DNA of 64,000 nucleotides from Planctomycetota bacterium (GCA_024277285.1 JAJRVM010000299.1:61944-125943), one strand, 5' to 3'; positions 1 to 9,868 are shown, counted from the first letter of the stretch. Translations and numbers: made by a program. Notes: generated from the letters alone by a model not told the origin.

Positions 1-1221
1 ATAGTCCGGATCAATGTCGATGCCGAAGCCGGGACCGCTGGGGACGTGAATGACGCCGTTCTCGCATTTCAATGATGATGTACTGCAGTTAAACGGTACG
101 TTGCCATCTCCTTTGAATTCCATGTGAGCTCCCGCGTTTGGGATGTAAGACATGAAATGGAGCGCGTTGAGATAGCCGAGACCCCAACCGGACATGTGTG
201 GCGTGCAGGGCAATCCTGCGGCCGCTGCCATCCGGGCGACACGTGTGCAACGAAGGTAGCCACCGAAATAGTGGAGATCGGGCTGCACGACGTCCAACCC
301 CCGATTCGCGATCGTCCAACGAAACCGACGCAAGCTGTACTCTTGCTCGCCGCAGGCGATGGGGATGTCGAGAGCATCGGCCACTTTCTTGGTCTCCCAA
401 AGATCATCGAACCGGCACGGCTCCTCGAAGAAAGCATAGTCGTATTCCTCCATCAGCCGACCGATGCGGATGGCATTGGGTGCATCATAGGAGCTGTTCG
501 AATCGGCATAGATCGTCATCGTGTCGCCGAAAGCGTCACGCACCATCGGAATCAGAGCTTCAGACCTGCCGGGGCGCGAATCTCGGTTGTTGCTCATCAT
601 TCCTCCGACGCGAAACTTCAGGGCGTTGGCACCCGTCTCCGCTACGAGCTGCCGTAAATGGTCGATCTCTTCCTCAGGCGAGTTTCCTCGTCGTCCGCTG
701 GCGCGATACACGGCGATGTCCCGACGGTGCGTACCTCCGAATAGCTGACCGATCGATCGCTCGGAGATTCGGCCGAGTAGCTCGAGAATCGCCATTTCAG
801 CGGCGGCCACGCAAACCCATAACGCCAGCCCCTGAAGCTTGTAGGTGATGCGTTCTCGCAGCAAGTCCTCCAGCAGAGTTTCAACCTGCCGCGCGTCTTT
901 ACCAATAAGAAACGATGCGACTCGATGGTGAAAGATCGGAAAAGTATCTACAAGCCAACCCGAGTTGCTGACGATCACGCCCTCAGAACCGTCCGTTGAC
1001 CGTACCCGGACCAAGTACTCGTTACCGTTCCGAAGAAGTTCCATCGATTCAATGATGACGGAATCGCGGAGGCCCGCTAGATCGAGTAATGGTTGCGAAG
1101 CGACGCGGTCGAGTTCTTCTACCGACACGCGGTCCGCCGCAACGGCCGTCCAGCGACCGGACGCGACGAGTGGAAGGCTGCCTGCCGCGGCGGCAAGCAA
1201 CGAACGACGTGACATAGGCAT
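1..1221 (-). CDS. Mandelate racemase / muconate-lactonizing-like enzyme (3' end outside window)
   Basis: The minus-strand frame is open from an ATG at 1221 to the window edge (407 codons, no stop), so the C-terminus is missing. The N-terminus carries a Tat-type signal, MSRRSLLAAAAGS. The enolase-superfamily barrel ligands are visible in order: LKFRVG, then YADSNSS (Asp, Asn), FFEEP (Glu) and ACGEQE (Glu), which is the usual Mg2+ site for abstracting a proton alpha to a carboxylate. The protein probably acts on a sugar acid or related hydroxy acid in the periplasm; the substrate cannot be read from the sequence. It is divergent from the cytochrome dehydrogenase at 1478, with a palindromic repeat between them. 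Confidence 0.9.
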   Translation of the reverse strand, partial: MPMSRRSLLAAAAGSLPLVASGRWTAVAADRVSVEELDRVASQPLLDLAGLRDSVIIESMELLRNGNEYLVRVRSTDGSEGVIVSNSGWLVDTFPIFHHRVASFLIGKDARQVETLLEDLLRERITYKLQGLALWVCVAAAEMAILELLGRISERSIGQLFGGTHRRDIAVYRASGRRGNSPEEEIDHLRQLVAETGANALKFRVGGMMSNNRDSRPGRSEALIPMVRDAFGDTMTIYADSNSSYDAPNAIRIGRLMEEYDYAFFEEPCRFDDLWETKKVADALDIPIACGEQEYSLRRFRWTIANRGLDVVQPDLHYFGGYLRCTRVARMAAAAGLPCTPHMSGWGLGYLNALHFMSYIPNAGAHMEFKGDGNVPFNCSTSSLKCENGVIHVPSGPGFGIDIDPDY

Positions 1222-1315
1222 AATCGACTCCCGGTAGCGAAGTTATCTTAGGCGGGACGCTCCTCGATTCGGCTACAAAGCTTGCGAAACGATTCAGGAA
1301 CCATTCCACTCTACC

Positions 1316-1389
1316 GTAGCTGGATTCGCAAGAATTCAGAGACTTGTTGCCCATGACCGATTCGACTGAATTCTTGCGAATCCGGCTAC
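1316..1389. repeat. REP-like inverted pair, copy A
   Basis: The arm GTAGCTGGATTCGCAAGAAT followed by TCA is at 1316-1338. Its near-perfect inverse is at 1367-1389, ending GAATCCGGCTAC, with about 28 nt between. The same arm recurs at 5853-5875, 15608-15664 and 57805-57867. It lies between divergent genes, so termination is not its only possible role. Confidence 0.8.
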
Positions 1390-1477
1390 GACTCGCTCCA
1401 GTCTACAGTTGGCCGAACTGCTACGATATCATAGACCTCAGTGAAAATACCCGTCCTCTAGCTTTCGACTCAGGAAA

Positions 1478-3190
1478 ATGCACCGTCATCTATCTTTGCT
1501 TTCGACTCTCACAACGCTCACAGTACTAATGTTCTCCGACATTGCCGCGGGAGACTCAGGGAACCCTGAACTCGACATCTATCGCAACTTCGCTCTCGCA
1601 AACGTCGGTGACGCCACGGCAGGTGAAATCGTGTTTCGTGAAAATCGGAAAGCGGTCTGTGCCGACTGTCACCGCATTGTCGGAATGGAAAAAAGCGGTC
1701 CGAATCTTGATGGAATCGGTGAGAAGTATTCGCGCGCCGAATTGATCACTCACATTCTGGAACCGAGTGCGTTCATTAAACCTGGATACCGGCAAGCGAA
1801 TGTGGTGATGGCGACGGGGCGAATCCTCAACGGAAGAATCGAACGGGCAAACAAGCTGATGGTACGATTGCTCGACATCAAAGGCGAATCCATCGACGTG
1901 GCAGCGAGTGAGATCGAGTACGTGCGGTTTTCGGAAGTGTCGTTGATGCCGACCAATTTAGTTTCGGCGATGTCGAAGGAGCATTTCGCGGATCTAGTTG
2001 CCTATCTCGCTTCGCTGAGGTTTGGTGTGAAAAATGGATTAGGCAAGGGCGGTCAGCACGTCGACATACCGCGGCTGCGAAAGCCGATCGCGTTCGTTCC
2101 GATCCATACCGACTTGATCGTGTTCGAGAATCCTGTCTGGTGTAGTGCTCTGCCCGGTGCCGTCGATCAATTGCTTGTCGTCGAACATCAGCAGGCGAGA
2201 GTTTCGCGATACGTTCGAGATCCACACCATCCTCACAAGGAGCTTTTCGTCGATCTCGGCAGCCAAGTTCACATCGACGGTAATCAAGGGTTGACCAGCA
2301 TTGCGTTGCATCCCCACTTCGAGAAAAACGGACGGTATTTCTTAGAGCATGAGGTGCGTGAGAACGGACACGTAAAAACAACGGTCGTTGAGCGGCGAGC
2401 TACGGCGGACGGTTTGAGAGATCGTGGGCAAGAATCGATTCGTTTGCTCGAAGTGGAGCAGCCGGCAAATAACCACAACGGCGGGTGCATCGCCTTCGGA
2501 CGCGACGGCATGCTGTATGCCGGATTCGGTGATGGGGGTCCTCAACGAGATCCGGAAGGCTACTCACAAAACGCAAGCGAGTTGCTCGGCTCCTTCGTGC
2601 GAATCGATGTGGACGCGCGGGACGACGGTAAAGCTTACGCTGTGCCAGATGACAACCCGTTTCTGACAGCTCACCGAGACGACGCGTCGATCCGTCCGGA
2701 AGTTTGGGCGATCGGGTTTCGCGAGCCTTGGCGGTTCAGTTTTGATAGCTTGACGGGTGATCTTTGGGTCGGTGACGTCGGGCAAGATAGGTTTGAAGAG
2801 ATCTGTTTGGTCAAGCGTGGTGAAAACCACGGGTGGAATGTCCGAGAAGGGTTTGCTCCTTTCTTGGATGAGTATCGTCGCGAGGGTGAGGAGTTTGCCG
2901 ATCCCTTATTCGCCTACGAACACGGCTTGGGTTTCTCGGTAACGGGCGGACACGTCTATCGCGGCGATCCCGAGTCGTCGTTCTTCGGTGTCTATATTTT
3001 CGGGGATTACAACACGCGACGCGTCTGGGGTCTTCGTCAGAAAGATGGCGAACTGTTGGAGGTTCGCGAACTCGGAACGTCTCCGGGCGGAATCGCCTCT
3101 TTTGGCGTGGATGGTCGAGGCGAAATCCTTCTTGTAACTTACGCCGGTCAGATTCTTCATCTCGATCTGGCCGAAGCCAAGTACGAATAG
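1478..3190 (+). CDS. Cytochrome c / glucose-sorbosone dehydrogenase fusion
   Basis: 570 aa. A signal peptide (residues 1-25) precedes a small c-type cytochrome domain with the haem motif CADCH at residues 61-65, and a following stretch typical of planctomycete haem proteins (ILEPSAFIKPGYR). From about residue 200 the protein is a six-bladed beta-propeller of the glucose/sorbosone dehydrogenase type, with hallmark segments NHNGGCIAFGRDGMLY, WAIGFREPWRFSFD and GDVGQDRFEE. The likely role is periplasmic PQQ- or metal-dependent oxidation of a sugar, with the haem passing electrons on. The ATG at 1478 is chosen because it starts the signal peptide. It stands alone, divergent from the gene at 1221. 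Confidence 0.88.
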   Translation: MHRHLSLLSTLTTLTVLMFSDIAAGDSGNPELDIYRNFALANVGDATAGEIVFRENRKAVCADCHRIVGMEKSGPNLDGIGEKYSRAELITHILEPSAFIKPGYRQANVVMATGRILNGRIERANKLMVRLLDIKGESIDVAASEIEYVRFSEVSLMPTNLVSAMSKEHFADLVAYLASLRFGVKNGLGKGGQHVDIPRLRKPIAFVPIHTDLIVFENPVWCSALPGAVDQLLVVEHQQARVSRYVRDPHHPHKELFVDLGSQVHIDGNQGLTSIALHPHFEKNGRYFLEHEVRENGHVKTTVVERRATADGLRDRGQESIRLLEVEQPANNHNGGCIAFGRDGMLYAGFGDGGPQRDPEGYSQNASELLGSFVRIDVDARDDGKAYAVPDDNPFLTAHRDDASIRPEVWAIGFREPWRFSFDSLTGDLWVGDVGQDRFEEICLVKRGENHGWNVREGFAPFLDEYRREGEEFADPLFAYEHGLGFSVTGGHVYRGDPESSFFGVYIFGDYNTRRVWGLRQKDGELLEVRELGTSPGGIASFGVDGRGEILLVTYAGQILHLDLAEAKYE

Positions 3191-3278
3191 CCAGCGTCGG
3201 AGAATTTGGCGCTGTCCAGCCTTGCATGAATTAAGTTTGTGGATCGGCACTTCCTGAGAAGAGTTCGAAATGCAGATG

Positions 3279-5597
3279 TCAATGAGCGAACAAAACGGGG
3301 CGAGGCGGACCAGTGTAAGGCTTGGCGCCCAATTGTTTGTTGCGGACACGATCGACTTGAAGAAGAGTGGGATCGGTGGCGTTGGGCGGGGTGATAAAGC
3401 CGTGGTATCTTCCCATCCAATAGGCGAGGAGCCAGGCACCCGGTTCGATCACGTGGGGATTGATCGAAGAGCCACCGTCCGGCTGCATGGTCCAATGATC
3501 CCATCGCATCGGTTCGGTTTCGCGCGGAGAGAACGTCCGAACGCCGGCCTTGTATACACCGTAACCGTCCGGAGTGCGTAGGTCGGAGCGGTGCGAGTTT
3601 TGGTAGGACCAGACGCGAAGGTCGAGCGGCCACTCGCGAAGGTGCTTCACCGACTGAGGCACTTCGCAATCGTTGCCGGTCAGTGCACCATAAACGAAAT
3701 TAAACCACGGATTCTGCTCGATGCGCACGATCTCGTAGGACCGTTCGAGACTGCGATGATAGGTCGCTCGGAGCAGAGGATCTTTCTCGTAGGCTAGTAG
3801 GTTGGAAAAGCTCCAGAAAGCTAGTTCGTCAAGGAAATGAAGGACGCCGTCCGGAGGAAACGTATTGCGTTGGCGGAGCGTGTGGTCAGGATATCCGAGC
3901 TCAACGAGTTGCCGGTAGGCGGCGCCGGCGTTTGGATCATCCGCGAGAACGTCGGCCGTTTTCATGAACGAGAGAACTTGCAAGCACTGGAGTCCCCGGT
4001 CGTACAAGCCTTCTTCGGTCGTGAAATATTCAGGGTTCCATACGCCCCACCGAGTTGGTTTACCGTCCAGGTCGATCAGCATCCATCCGTTCTTGGCGAT
4101 GTGGCTCGCGATGCTGGTGAGGTGCTGTTTGGCCTGACGAATTTCATCGCCCTGGGCGACGTGATCGAGGAAAAGTTTCACCGCGTAGAAGTGCGAGCAG
4201 ACTTCGTCACTAGAGGTATCGCCTTTCCACTCGAACAATCCGTCAGCCGTGTCGTGCCACTCGGCCGGTGCGCCGCCGGAACCATGGTCGGCTTGGTGGC
4301 CAACTTCGCCCTTCGCCCAGACGGATCGGGCGATGAATCCGGGCATAGGCGTCATTGCCTCGAGCCAGCGGAGGGCTTGGAAAGTGCCGGCGGCTTGTGT
4401 GCGCGCCTCGGGATCCTTGGTGACTGCAAGTCGGTACGCCTGGGCGGCGAGGTAGTTGCCCGTGTACCCGCCGTCATTGTCGCTGACTTCACGAACGTAT
4501 TGCTTGAGCTTCGCGTCCCATTCCAGTTTGTGCGTGAATCCCAGTCGACGCTGCCCCCACTCATCCAAATGCCTTTCGTAATAATCGGCTTTCTTTTGCA
4601 GCGTGTACGGTTCGTATTGGACGATGCCCAGCCCTTTGTCGGTGGCAAGATAAACCGCGCGGTGGGCCGTGGCGATGGCGTTGACGTGTTCGTCCGGAAG
4701 CCAGCGCCGCCCAGCAAAGTAGTGAAAATCTCCGTCGACCATTCGTATTGCACCGCGAGTCGTGCCTATCCAAAGGTCGTTGTCGAACCCCGTGGCGACG
4801 CACGTCGTATCCTCGTAGCACAGGCCGTCCTTGCCGCGAATACTGGTCAACGACATGCCTCGCAACACTGCCAGACCTCGGTCCGTGGCGATGTACAGCC
4901 GGCTGCCTTGACTTACAGCGTCTCGTGTGTTGAGCGATGGGAGCCGGCCCCAGTCCCATGTCTTGTCAGAGGCCCATCGGTAGACGTTCTGGGCGCCGAT
5001 ATGCTCGCCATCATAGAATGTCAGCCGACCCTGCCCGTGAACATAGAGCGTTTCGCAATGAGAGATGACGCGGGCAATTGGGAACGGTGATTGGGCATCG
5101 ACGAGAGGCGTCAGCGCATCGCCTTCAACTTGCCAAAGTCGGCGGCCGGTGGAGACGATGATGTTTCCCAAGTGGTCGGTAACGTCCGAGACCGGGTCGC
5201 TAGATATTCTCGTCCAGGTCTTATCTTGATATCGGTAAAGGCCGTCGCCGGTGATGGCCCATAGCGCATGACGCGTGGCGACGAGCCGATCGATCGACTC
5301 ACGCCGTTCCTTCACTGGAATCAGCCGATCGTCGTCAAGCTTCAAGAGTCCTTGACTTGATCCAACATAGATCCGGTCATCGAAGACGGCGACGGCCGTA
5401 AGTGGTTCCGAGAAACTCACTTGACGACCGACTTCCTGGAGAAACACGTCGTCTTGGACTGGCCGCCAAACCGGTCTTGGAGCTGTCTGTGGCTGGGCGG
5501 TGGCGCCTCGTATCGCGGCTGTGGCCAGAATCATGGCCATTACGAGTGCCAGTTGTTTCGGAATGTCGATGAGTCGCGTCATGGGTGAGGTTGCCAT
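3279..5597 (-). CDS. Exported protein with two-component-regulator-type propeller repeats
   Basis: 772 aa with a signal peptide of about 35 residues. The first half carries repeated blades of the Reg_prop kind (for example IYVGSSQGLLKLDDD, LWIGTTRGAIRMVDGD, VYLATDKGLGIV), as in the sensor part of hybrid two-component systems. No histidine kinase or response domain follows. The second half (about 340-772) is a helical region with many Trp and His, reminiscent of alpha/alpha-barrel carbohydrate enzymes, for example HFYAVKLFLDHVAQGD and NPWFNFVYGALTGND; I cannot assign a family. Probably a periplasmic glycan-binding or glycan-processing protein. No clear Shine-Dalgarno supports the ATG at 5597 or the one at 5582. 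Confidence 0.8.
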   Translation of the reverse strand: MATSPMTRLIDIPKQLALVMAMILATAAIRGATAQPQTAPRPVWRPVQDDVFLQEVGRQVSFSEPLTAVAVFDDRIYVGSSQGLLKLDDDRLIPVKERRESIDRLVATRHALWAITGDGLYRYQDKTWTRISSDPVSDVTDHLGNIIVSTGRRLWQVEGDALTPLVDAQSPFPIARVISHCETLYVHGQGRLTFYDGEHIGAQNVYRWASDKTWDWGRLPSLNTRDAVSQGSRLYIATDRGLAVLRGMSLTSIRGKDGLCYEDTTCVATGFDNDLWIGTTRGAIRMVDGDFHYFAGRRWLPDEHVNAIATAHRAVYLATDKGLGIVQYEPYTLQKKADYYERHLDEWGQRRLGFTHKLEWDAKLKQYVREVSDNDGGYTGNYLAAQAYRLAVTKDPEARTQAAGTFQALRWLEAMTPMPGFIARSVWAKGEVGHQADHGSGGAPAEWHDTADGLFEWKGDTSSDEVCSHFYAVKLFLDHVAQGDEIRQAKQHLTSIASHIAKNGWMLIDLDGKPTRWGVWNPEYFTTEEGLYDRGLQCLQVLSFMKTADVLADDPNAGAAYRQLVELGYPDHTLRQRNTFPPDGVLHFLDELAFWSFSNLLAYEKDPLLRATYHRSLERSYEIVRIEQNPWFNFVYGALTGNDCEVPQSVKHLREWPLDLRVWSYQNSHRSDLRTPDGYGVYKAGVRTFSPRETEPMRWDHWTMQPDGGSSINPHVIEPGAWLLAYWMGRYHGFITPPNATDPTLLQVDRVRNKQLGAKPYTGPPRPVLFAH

Positions 5598-5622
5598 TAT
5601 GGAGGAATCGGTACAAAACCAT

Positions 5623-5652
5623 TGTCATGCCCCAAGCTTTGAAACGCAGATT
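5623..5652. repeat. Dispersed repeat TGTCATGCCCCAA, copy 1
   Basis: About 30 nt beginning TGTCATGCCCCAA and ending TTGAAACGCAGATT. A second copy lies at 18995-19023. Both copies sit just upstream of minus-strand genes that encode exported proteins. Confidence 0.7.
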
Positions 5653-5700
5653 TCGCTGATTATCGCAGAGAGACCTACCGCGCGCAAGACACAGGCCGTT

Positions 5701-5754
5701 CCCTCTCCTCTCCCTCGCGCAGTGAGAATAGCAGGGGGAGAGGGTAGGGTGAGG
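5701..5754. repeat. GC-rich palindromic repeat (CCCTC...GAGGG), intergenic copy
   Basis: Imperfect palindrome running from CCCTCTCCTCTCCCTCGCGC to GGAGAGGGTAGGGTGAGG. The same sequence class is found in frame inside rlmKL at 24083-24134. It lies in the 417-bp gap between the genes ending at 5597 and 6015. Elsewhere in that gap I see only another REP arm at 5853-5875. Confidence 0.75.
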
Positions 5755-5852
5755 GGGAAGAGATCGGTAACTTATTGTTGGACGAGTACTTAGTTCATCA
5801 TTCGACATTCCTTGCTCGATACTCGATATTCACAAAAACCTTGGATCTCTCC

Positions 5853-5875
5853 TGAATTCTTGCAAATCCAGCTAC
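5853..5875. repeat. REP-like arm, single copy B
   Basis: TGAATTCTTGCAAATCCAGC followed by TAC, one mismatch from the arm seen in copies A and C. No inverted partner is adjacent. Confidence 0.65.
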
Positions 5876-6014
5876 GGCCTGAAACCGTCTGCGCGGAACG
5901 CAAGCCGAGCCATCCCGTCGGGACTTGTCTTGGAAACCGGCTTGGATACCCAGCAATGAATTTTTGGGCTACTTTCAAAATTCCCTTCGGGAAAAATGGC
6001 ATGTTACAGGCCTT

Positions 6015-9000
6015 TCAGTTTGCGTGGCGCATTCCCCTGTATCCGCCTGTCTGCAGGAAGCTCAACATGTCTGTAATCTCGTCTTTTGTCAGCACGTTGG
6101 CCAGTCCGTTGGGCATCGGAGAAATCTTGGTAGGAAACTGCTCCTCAATGTCCTTTCGCCGAACGCGTTGAAAGGCGTTCGGAGTTAGCAGATTCGTCAT
6201 GACCTTGTAGTCGTCCTGTGTCTCTTGAACGATGACACCGGAGACGACTTCTCCACTTTCCAGAAAGAACTGGTGCGATTGGTACTGTGGGTTGATCTCC
6301 GACGAAGGTTCCAATACTTGCTGAAGCAGCTTCATCCCTTGGAAACGTTTGCCGACGTCAGTGAGGTCAGGACCCAGGTTGGTACCATGTCCAGCCACCA
6401 CATGACACTGAATGCATCCGCCCTTGACGAACGCCTGCATGCCTCGCATCAACGTCGCTTCGTCGCTCATGATTCGCGGCTCATTGAAATCTGCGAGTGA
6501 CCAAGCTTTGACGATGGTTGGCTCGCGCGCCGCCAGCATTGAGGGCACTTCAGACAGATCGTTCGCGACGACGATATCTCCTCTCATCACCACCCAGTGG
6601 CCCGGGAACGTGCAAATATACGGATAGATTCCAGGTTGGCTCGGTGCATTGAGTCGAAGAACAGTAACCTGCGATTTGCGAGTCGGTCCGATCATCGGCG
6701 ATGCATTCAGGATCAGGTGTTGTTTTTCGATCGGGATGAAGTCCGAGTTTGCGTTCTTCGGGTCGCGAGCCATTTCATTGGCGGCCATACCGACTTCTGC
6801 CGCTGCCCCCGGTTTGATGATCACCAGGTTGTGATCGGTAGCATCCGGGTTGGTGAAGACGATCTTGACCGGCTGTCCGGTTTCGACGGCGAACTGATTG
6901 ACCGTATAGAGCATGCGTTCGGGCATGCAGGAGATGCGAACGGTCTTGAGGTCGTCTTGGTCATCAAACTTTGCCTGCGACGAGGTCGGTGCAGGTTCTT
7001 TCAATTCGCTACTGCGTTGAAGGCGTTTCAGCAGCAGTGCGACTCGGTGCCCTTCGCGGTTGTCCCAGTGTCGTCGCAGCGTATGTGAATTCAGAGACGA
7101 CTGGATCGCATAGGCCAAGTGGCCTTCACAAGGATGATTGAGTATCTGTAACGCGACATCGAGTGCGTCCGACGTGCCAACATAACTGCATGCAATGGCG
7201 GCTTGCATTCGGACGATGGCGTTCGGATCATTGGCGGCGGTGGCCAGCAGCGCTATGGCGTCTGGCATCATTGTGTGCCAGTAGCGAATCTGCTGAACGG
7301 CGGCGGCCCGTGCGAGATGTTCGTCACAGCCGAGCAATTCTCGCAACAGGTCGGTATTACTTGCGCCGATGTTTCGATACGCCCAAATGGCCTCCAGTTG
7401 GTGATGTCGAAAACGCGGATCCGAAGCATCGAGCTCGGCGACCCATTGATCCAATACCGGCCGGACTTCGTCCGATGATTGTTCCCGCAACTCACGTTTC
7501 GCCCAGTAGCGGTATCGGTACTCACCTCGCTTGAGTAAATCCAACAGTGCGGGCACGGAAGCTCCGGCGATCGTTGGTGGTTCCTGCGTCGGCTTTCCCT
7601 TGGCCGTGATACGCCAAATACGGCCGGAGTGTCTGTCGCGGCGCTCATCACGGAGCGAATACTGAGCGTGACCTTTGACGGGGTTGTACCAATCGCACAC
7701 GTAGAGCGCGCCGCGCGGTCCGTAGCGCACGTCGACGGGAATGAAACTCAGGTTGGTCGAAAAGATGAGATCGCTGACGTACTGCTCCTCGTATCCGAAC
7801 TCTGTCTCTTTCCACTGGTGAATCTCCACTCGATTCGTCGGCTTGTAGCGAACTTTGACGAAGCAACCACGCAGCTCATCGGGGAACGTCGAGAAGTCGA
7901 TGAACTCCTGGCCACAGGTTCCCGAGTACGCCTGAGTCCCGAGCGGGTTCTTGGAGTGTTGCTGCGGATACGGCGGGTCCAACGAATGGAAGGCCGCCGC
8001 ATAGACCGGGTGGCTCGCCATGTGTTGTCCCCAGTCATCAAATGTGACTCCCCACGGATTCGTGCTGGGGTACGTGCCAAAGCTGGTCAACCGATGGATC
8101 GTTGGTTCGAAACGGAACCATCCGCTGTTCTGTTGGCGAACCGGACCATACGGAGTTTCTACTTGCGAGTGATGAAATATCGACTCGCGAAATATTAGAT
8201 CTCCGTCAGGGGTCCAGGTGAAGTCATGAAGAGCATGATGCGAATCTTCCGTTCCGAAGCCGGTTAACAAGATGCGTCGGAAATTCGCTTTTCCGTCGCC
8301 ATTCGTGTCCTTCAGAAACGTCACATGCGGCTGTTCGGAGACGTACACGCCGCCGTGACCGAATTCAAACGAGAGTGGAATGTGCAGGTCGTCAGCAAAG
8401 ATGGTTGACTTGTCGGCTCTTCCATCGCCGTCCGTATCCTCCAGAATAACAAGCCGGTCGCTCGGCTCGTTGCCCGGATAAACGTGCGGATAGGTCGTCG
8501 AGCAGGAGACCCACAAGCGGCCGAGCGAATCCCAACGCATCTGAATGGGGGCGGCAATTTCTGGGAATTCTTCTTCACCGGCGAACAAGTTGACGTTGAA
8601 CCGAGAATCGATTTTGAAAGCCTTCAGTTCATTGTCTGCCGTGATCCACCGATTCGCTCCACGGCTCTCCTTGGTGTCCGGCAGCGGTGGCAAGTTGGTA
8701 TCGTCGACGGTCGGTAGTAGACGCTCGCCGCGCGCTAAGCTCCATGCACGCTGATCACGGTTGCGCACCATGATGTCAAAGTTCTTCATGGCCGGCAGGA
8801 AGTCGAGATAGCCGTAGTCCTTGTTTCTCTTCCCGACATAGTAAAACGAGTTGACGGGGCGGTAGCGATGGAAATACTGTCGATTCTTGTCGATGACTGT
8901 CGCACGCAGCTCGTCGTCGACCGCCGGTGCTTCTTCGTCGAATACCGCCCGGTAAAGCGATCGGGCGAACAACGCATAGCCCCGTTCCAACAGATGAGCA

Positions 9001-9848
9001 CCGTTGAGTGTCAGGTCGGTGTCGGCGCTGGCCATCGCGCGACGCGTGTCGTCAAATACGTTTGCAAATCCAACGTGCTGGTCCGCTGCAACTTGCCGAA
9101 GAACCTCGACGTAAAGCTTGATGTTCGTGTTGTTGTCCGTCGCGGCCGCAACTCTTGCGATATTCTCGTTAGCGATCGGTGAGACAAGGACGATCTGTGG
9201 ACCGGCTGTTCCATTGAATGCTTTGGTCTTCAGTGATTGAACGAATCGCGTCATTGAGTTTCGGAAAGGCTCTAATCCGGCTGGTCCTGCAAACGATTCG
9301 TTGTAGCCGTAAGAGACGAAGACGATGTCGATCGATTCGTGAGTCAAATGCTGATCTTGGTCCGCGAAGTTGTTAGGGCGAGGTCGCAGATCTGCCGTGT
9401 CGGCGGACCATGCAAGATTGCGAATGACCAACTGGTGCTCCGGATATCGTTGATGGAGCATCGTTTCGAAATACCCGAAAAACTGGGCTCGTTCCAACAA
9501 AGTGTTGCCGATAAGGGCGATGCGCGCCCCTTTCTCAATCTTCAAAGGCAATACGGTGTTCGCAGCTCGAGTGCTGCTGGCGTGACGTGCCGTCTTCGCG
9601 TAGATGCCATACTTCTGGTATTCGGGATCTTTCGGAGGATCAACATTCCCCGTCGGTCTGTTGCGTGCGTCGAGAACGTTCTTCGGCTGCCGCTGTTTGC
9701 GGCGGCCGGGAAGCTTCGTCGCAGACTTTGATTGAGGCGAGCTGGCGACAACGGTCTTGGGCGCAGGCTGAGTGTGCTCTGCCTGCGAGATTTGCACATG
9801 ATACAGGCTGACACAAATCGTTAGTAGAATGGCGAGAAGTTGTTTCAT
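6015..9848 (-). CDS. Multidomain PVC-type dehydrogenase: SGNH hydrolase + propeller + HEAT + cupredoxin + cytochrome c
   Basis: 1277 aa with a signal peptide (1-23). Reading N to C: an SGNH/GDSL-hydrolase-like domain (about 90-330, start IALIGNTLLERAQ, later VFVSYGYNESFAG); a PVC-type membrane-bound dehydrogenase propeller (about 420-790) with several DTDGDGRAD-like calcium loops; HEAT-like helices (about 800-950); a plastocyanin/azurin-like domain (about 985-1110) with Cu-ligand-like segments DATDHNLV and YICTFPGHW; and a c-type cytochrome at about 1147 with CIQCH. This arrangement suggests an extracytoplasmic oxidase that carries its own electron relay (Cu, then haem). The domain order is seen directly; the substrate is unknown. 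It is in tandem with, but 417 bp upstream of, the propeller gene at 5597. Confidence 0.88.
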   Translation of the reverse strand: MKQLLAILLTICVSLYHVQISQAEHTQPAPKTVVASSPQSKSATKLPGRRKQRQPKNVLDARNRPTGNVDPPKDPEYQKYGIYAKTARHASSTRAANTVLPLKIEKGARIALIGNTLLERAQFFGYFETMLHQRYPEHQLVIRNLAWSADTADLRPRPNNFADQDQHLTHESIDIVFVSYGYNESFAGPAGLEPFRNSMTRFVQSLKTKAFNGTAGPQIVLVSPIANENIARVAAATDNNTNIKLYVEVLRQVAADQHVGFANVFDDTRRAMASADTDLTLNGAHLLERGYALFARSLYRAVFDEEAPAVDDELRATVIDKNRQYFHRYRPVNSFYYVGKRNKDYGYLDFLPAMKNFDIMVRNRDQRAWSLARGERLLPTVDDTNLPPLPDTKESRGANRWITADNELKAFKIDSRFNVNLFAGEEEFPEIAAPIQMRWDSLGRLWVSCSTTYPHVYPGNEPSDRLVILEDTDGDGRADKSTIFADDLHIPLSFEFGHGGVYVSEQPHVTFLKDTNGDGKANFRRILLTGFGTEDSHHALHDFTWTPDGDLIFRESIFHHSQVETPYGPVRQQNSGWFRFEPTIHRLTSFGTYPSTNPWGVTFDDWGQHMASHPVYAAAFHSLDPPYPQQHSKNPLGTQAYSGTCGQEFIDFSTFPDELRGCFVKVRYKPTNRVEIHQWKETEFGYEEQYVSDLIFSTNLSFIPVDVRYGPRGALYVCDWYNPVKGHAQYSLRDERRDRHSGRIWRITAKGKPTQEPPTIAGASVPALLDLLKRGEYRYRYWAKRELREQSSDEVRPVLDQWVAELDASDPRFRHHQLEAIWAYRNIGASNTDLLRELLGCDEHLARAAAVQQIRYWHTMMPDAIALLATAANDPNAIVRMQAAIACSYVGTSDALDVALQILNHPCEGHLAYAIQSSLNSHTLRRHWDNREGHRVALLLKRLQRSSELKEPAPTSSQAKFDDQDDLKTVRISCMPERMLYTVNQFAVETGQPVKIVFTNPDATDHNLVIIKPGAAAEVGMAANEMARDPKNANSDFIPIEKQHLILNASPMIGPTRKSQVTVLRLNAPSQPGIYPYICTFPGHWVVMRGDIVVANDLSEVPSMLAAREPTIVKAWSLADFNEPRIMSDEATLMRGMQAFVKGGCIQCHVVAGHGTNLGPDLTDVGKRFQGMKLLQQVLEPSSEINPQYQSHQFFLESGEVVSGVIVQETQDDYKVMTNLLTPNAFQRVRRKDIEEQFPTKISPMPNGLANVLTKDEITDMLSFLQTGGYRGMRHAN

Positions 9849-9868
9849 GATCTTATTGTTGTTTCCCT

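Noticed and set aside
3837..5090. 417-codon plus-strand open frame
   Set aside because: It lies antisense to the propeller gene at 3279-5597, which has a signal peptide and blade repeats; the plus frame has no recognisable domain.
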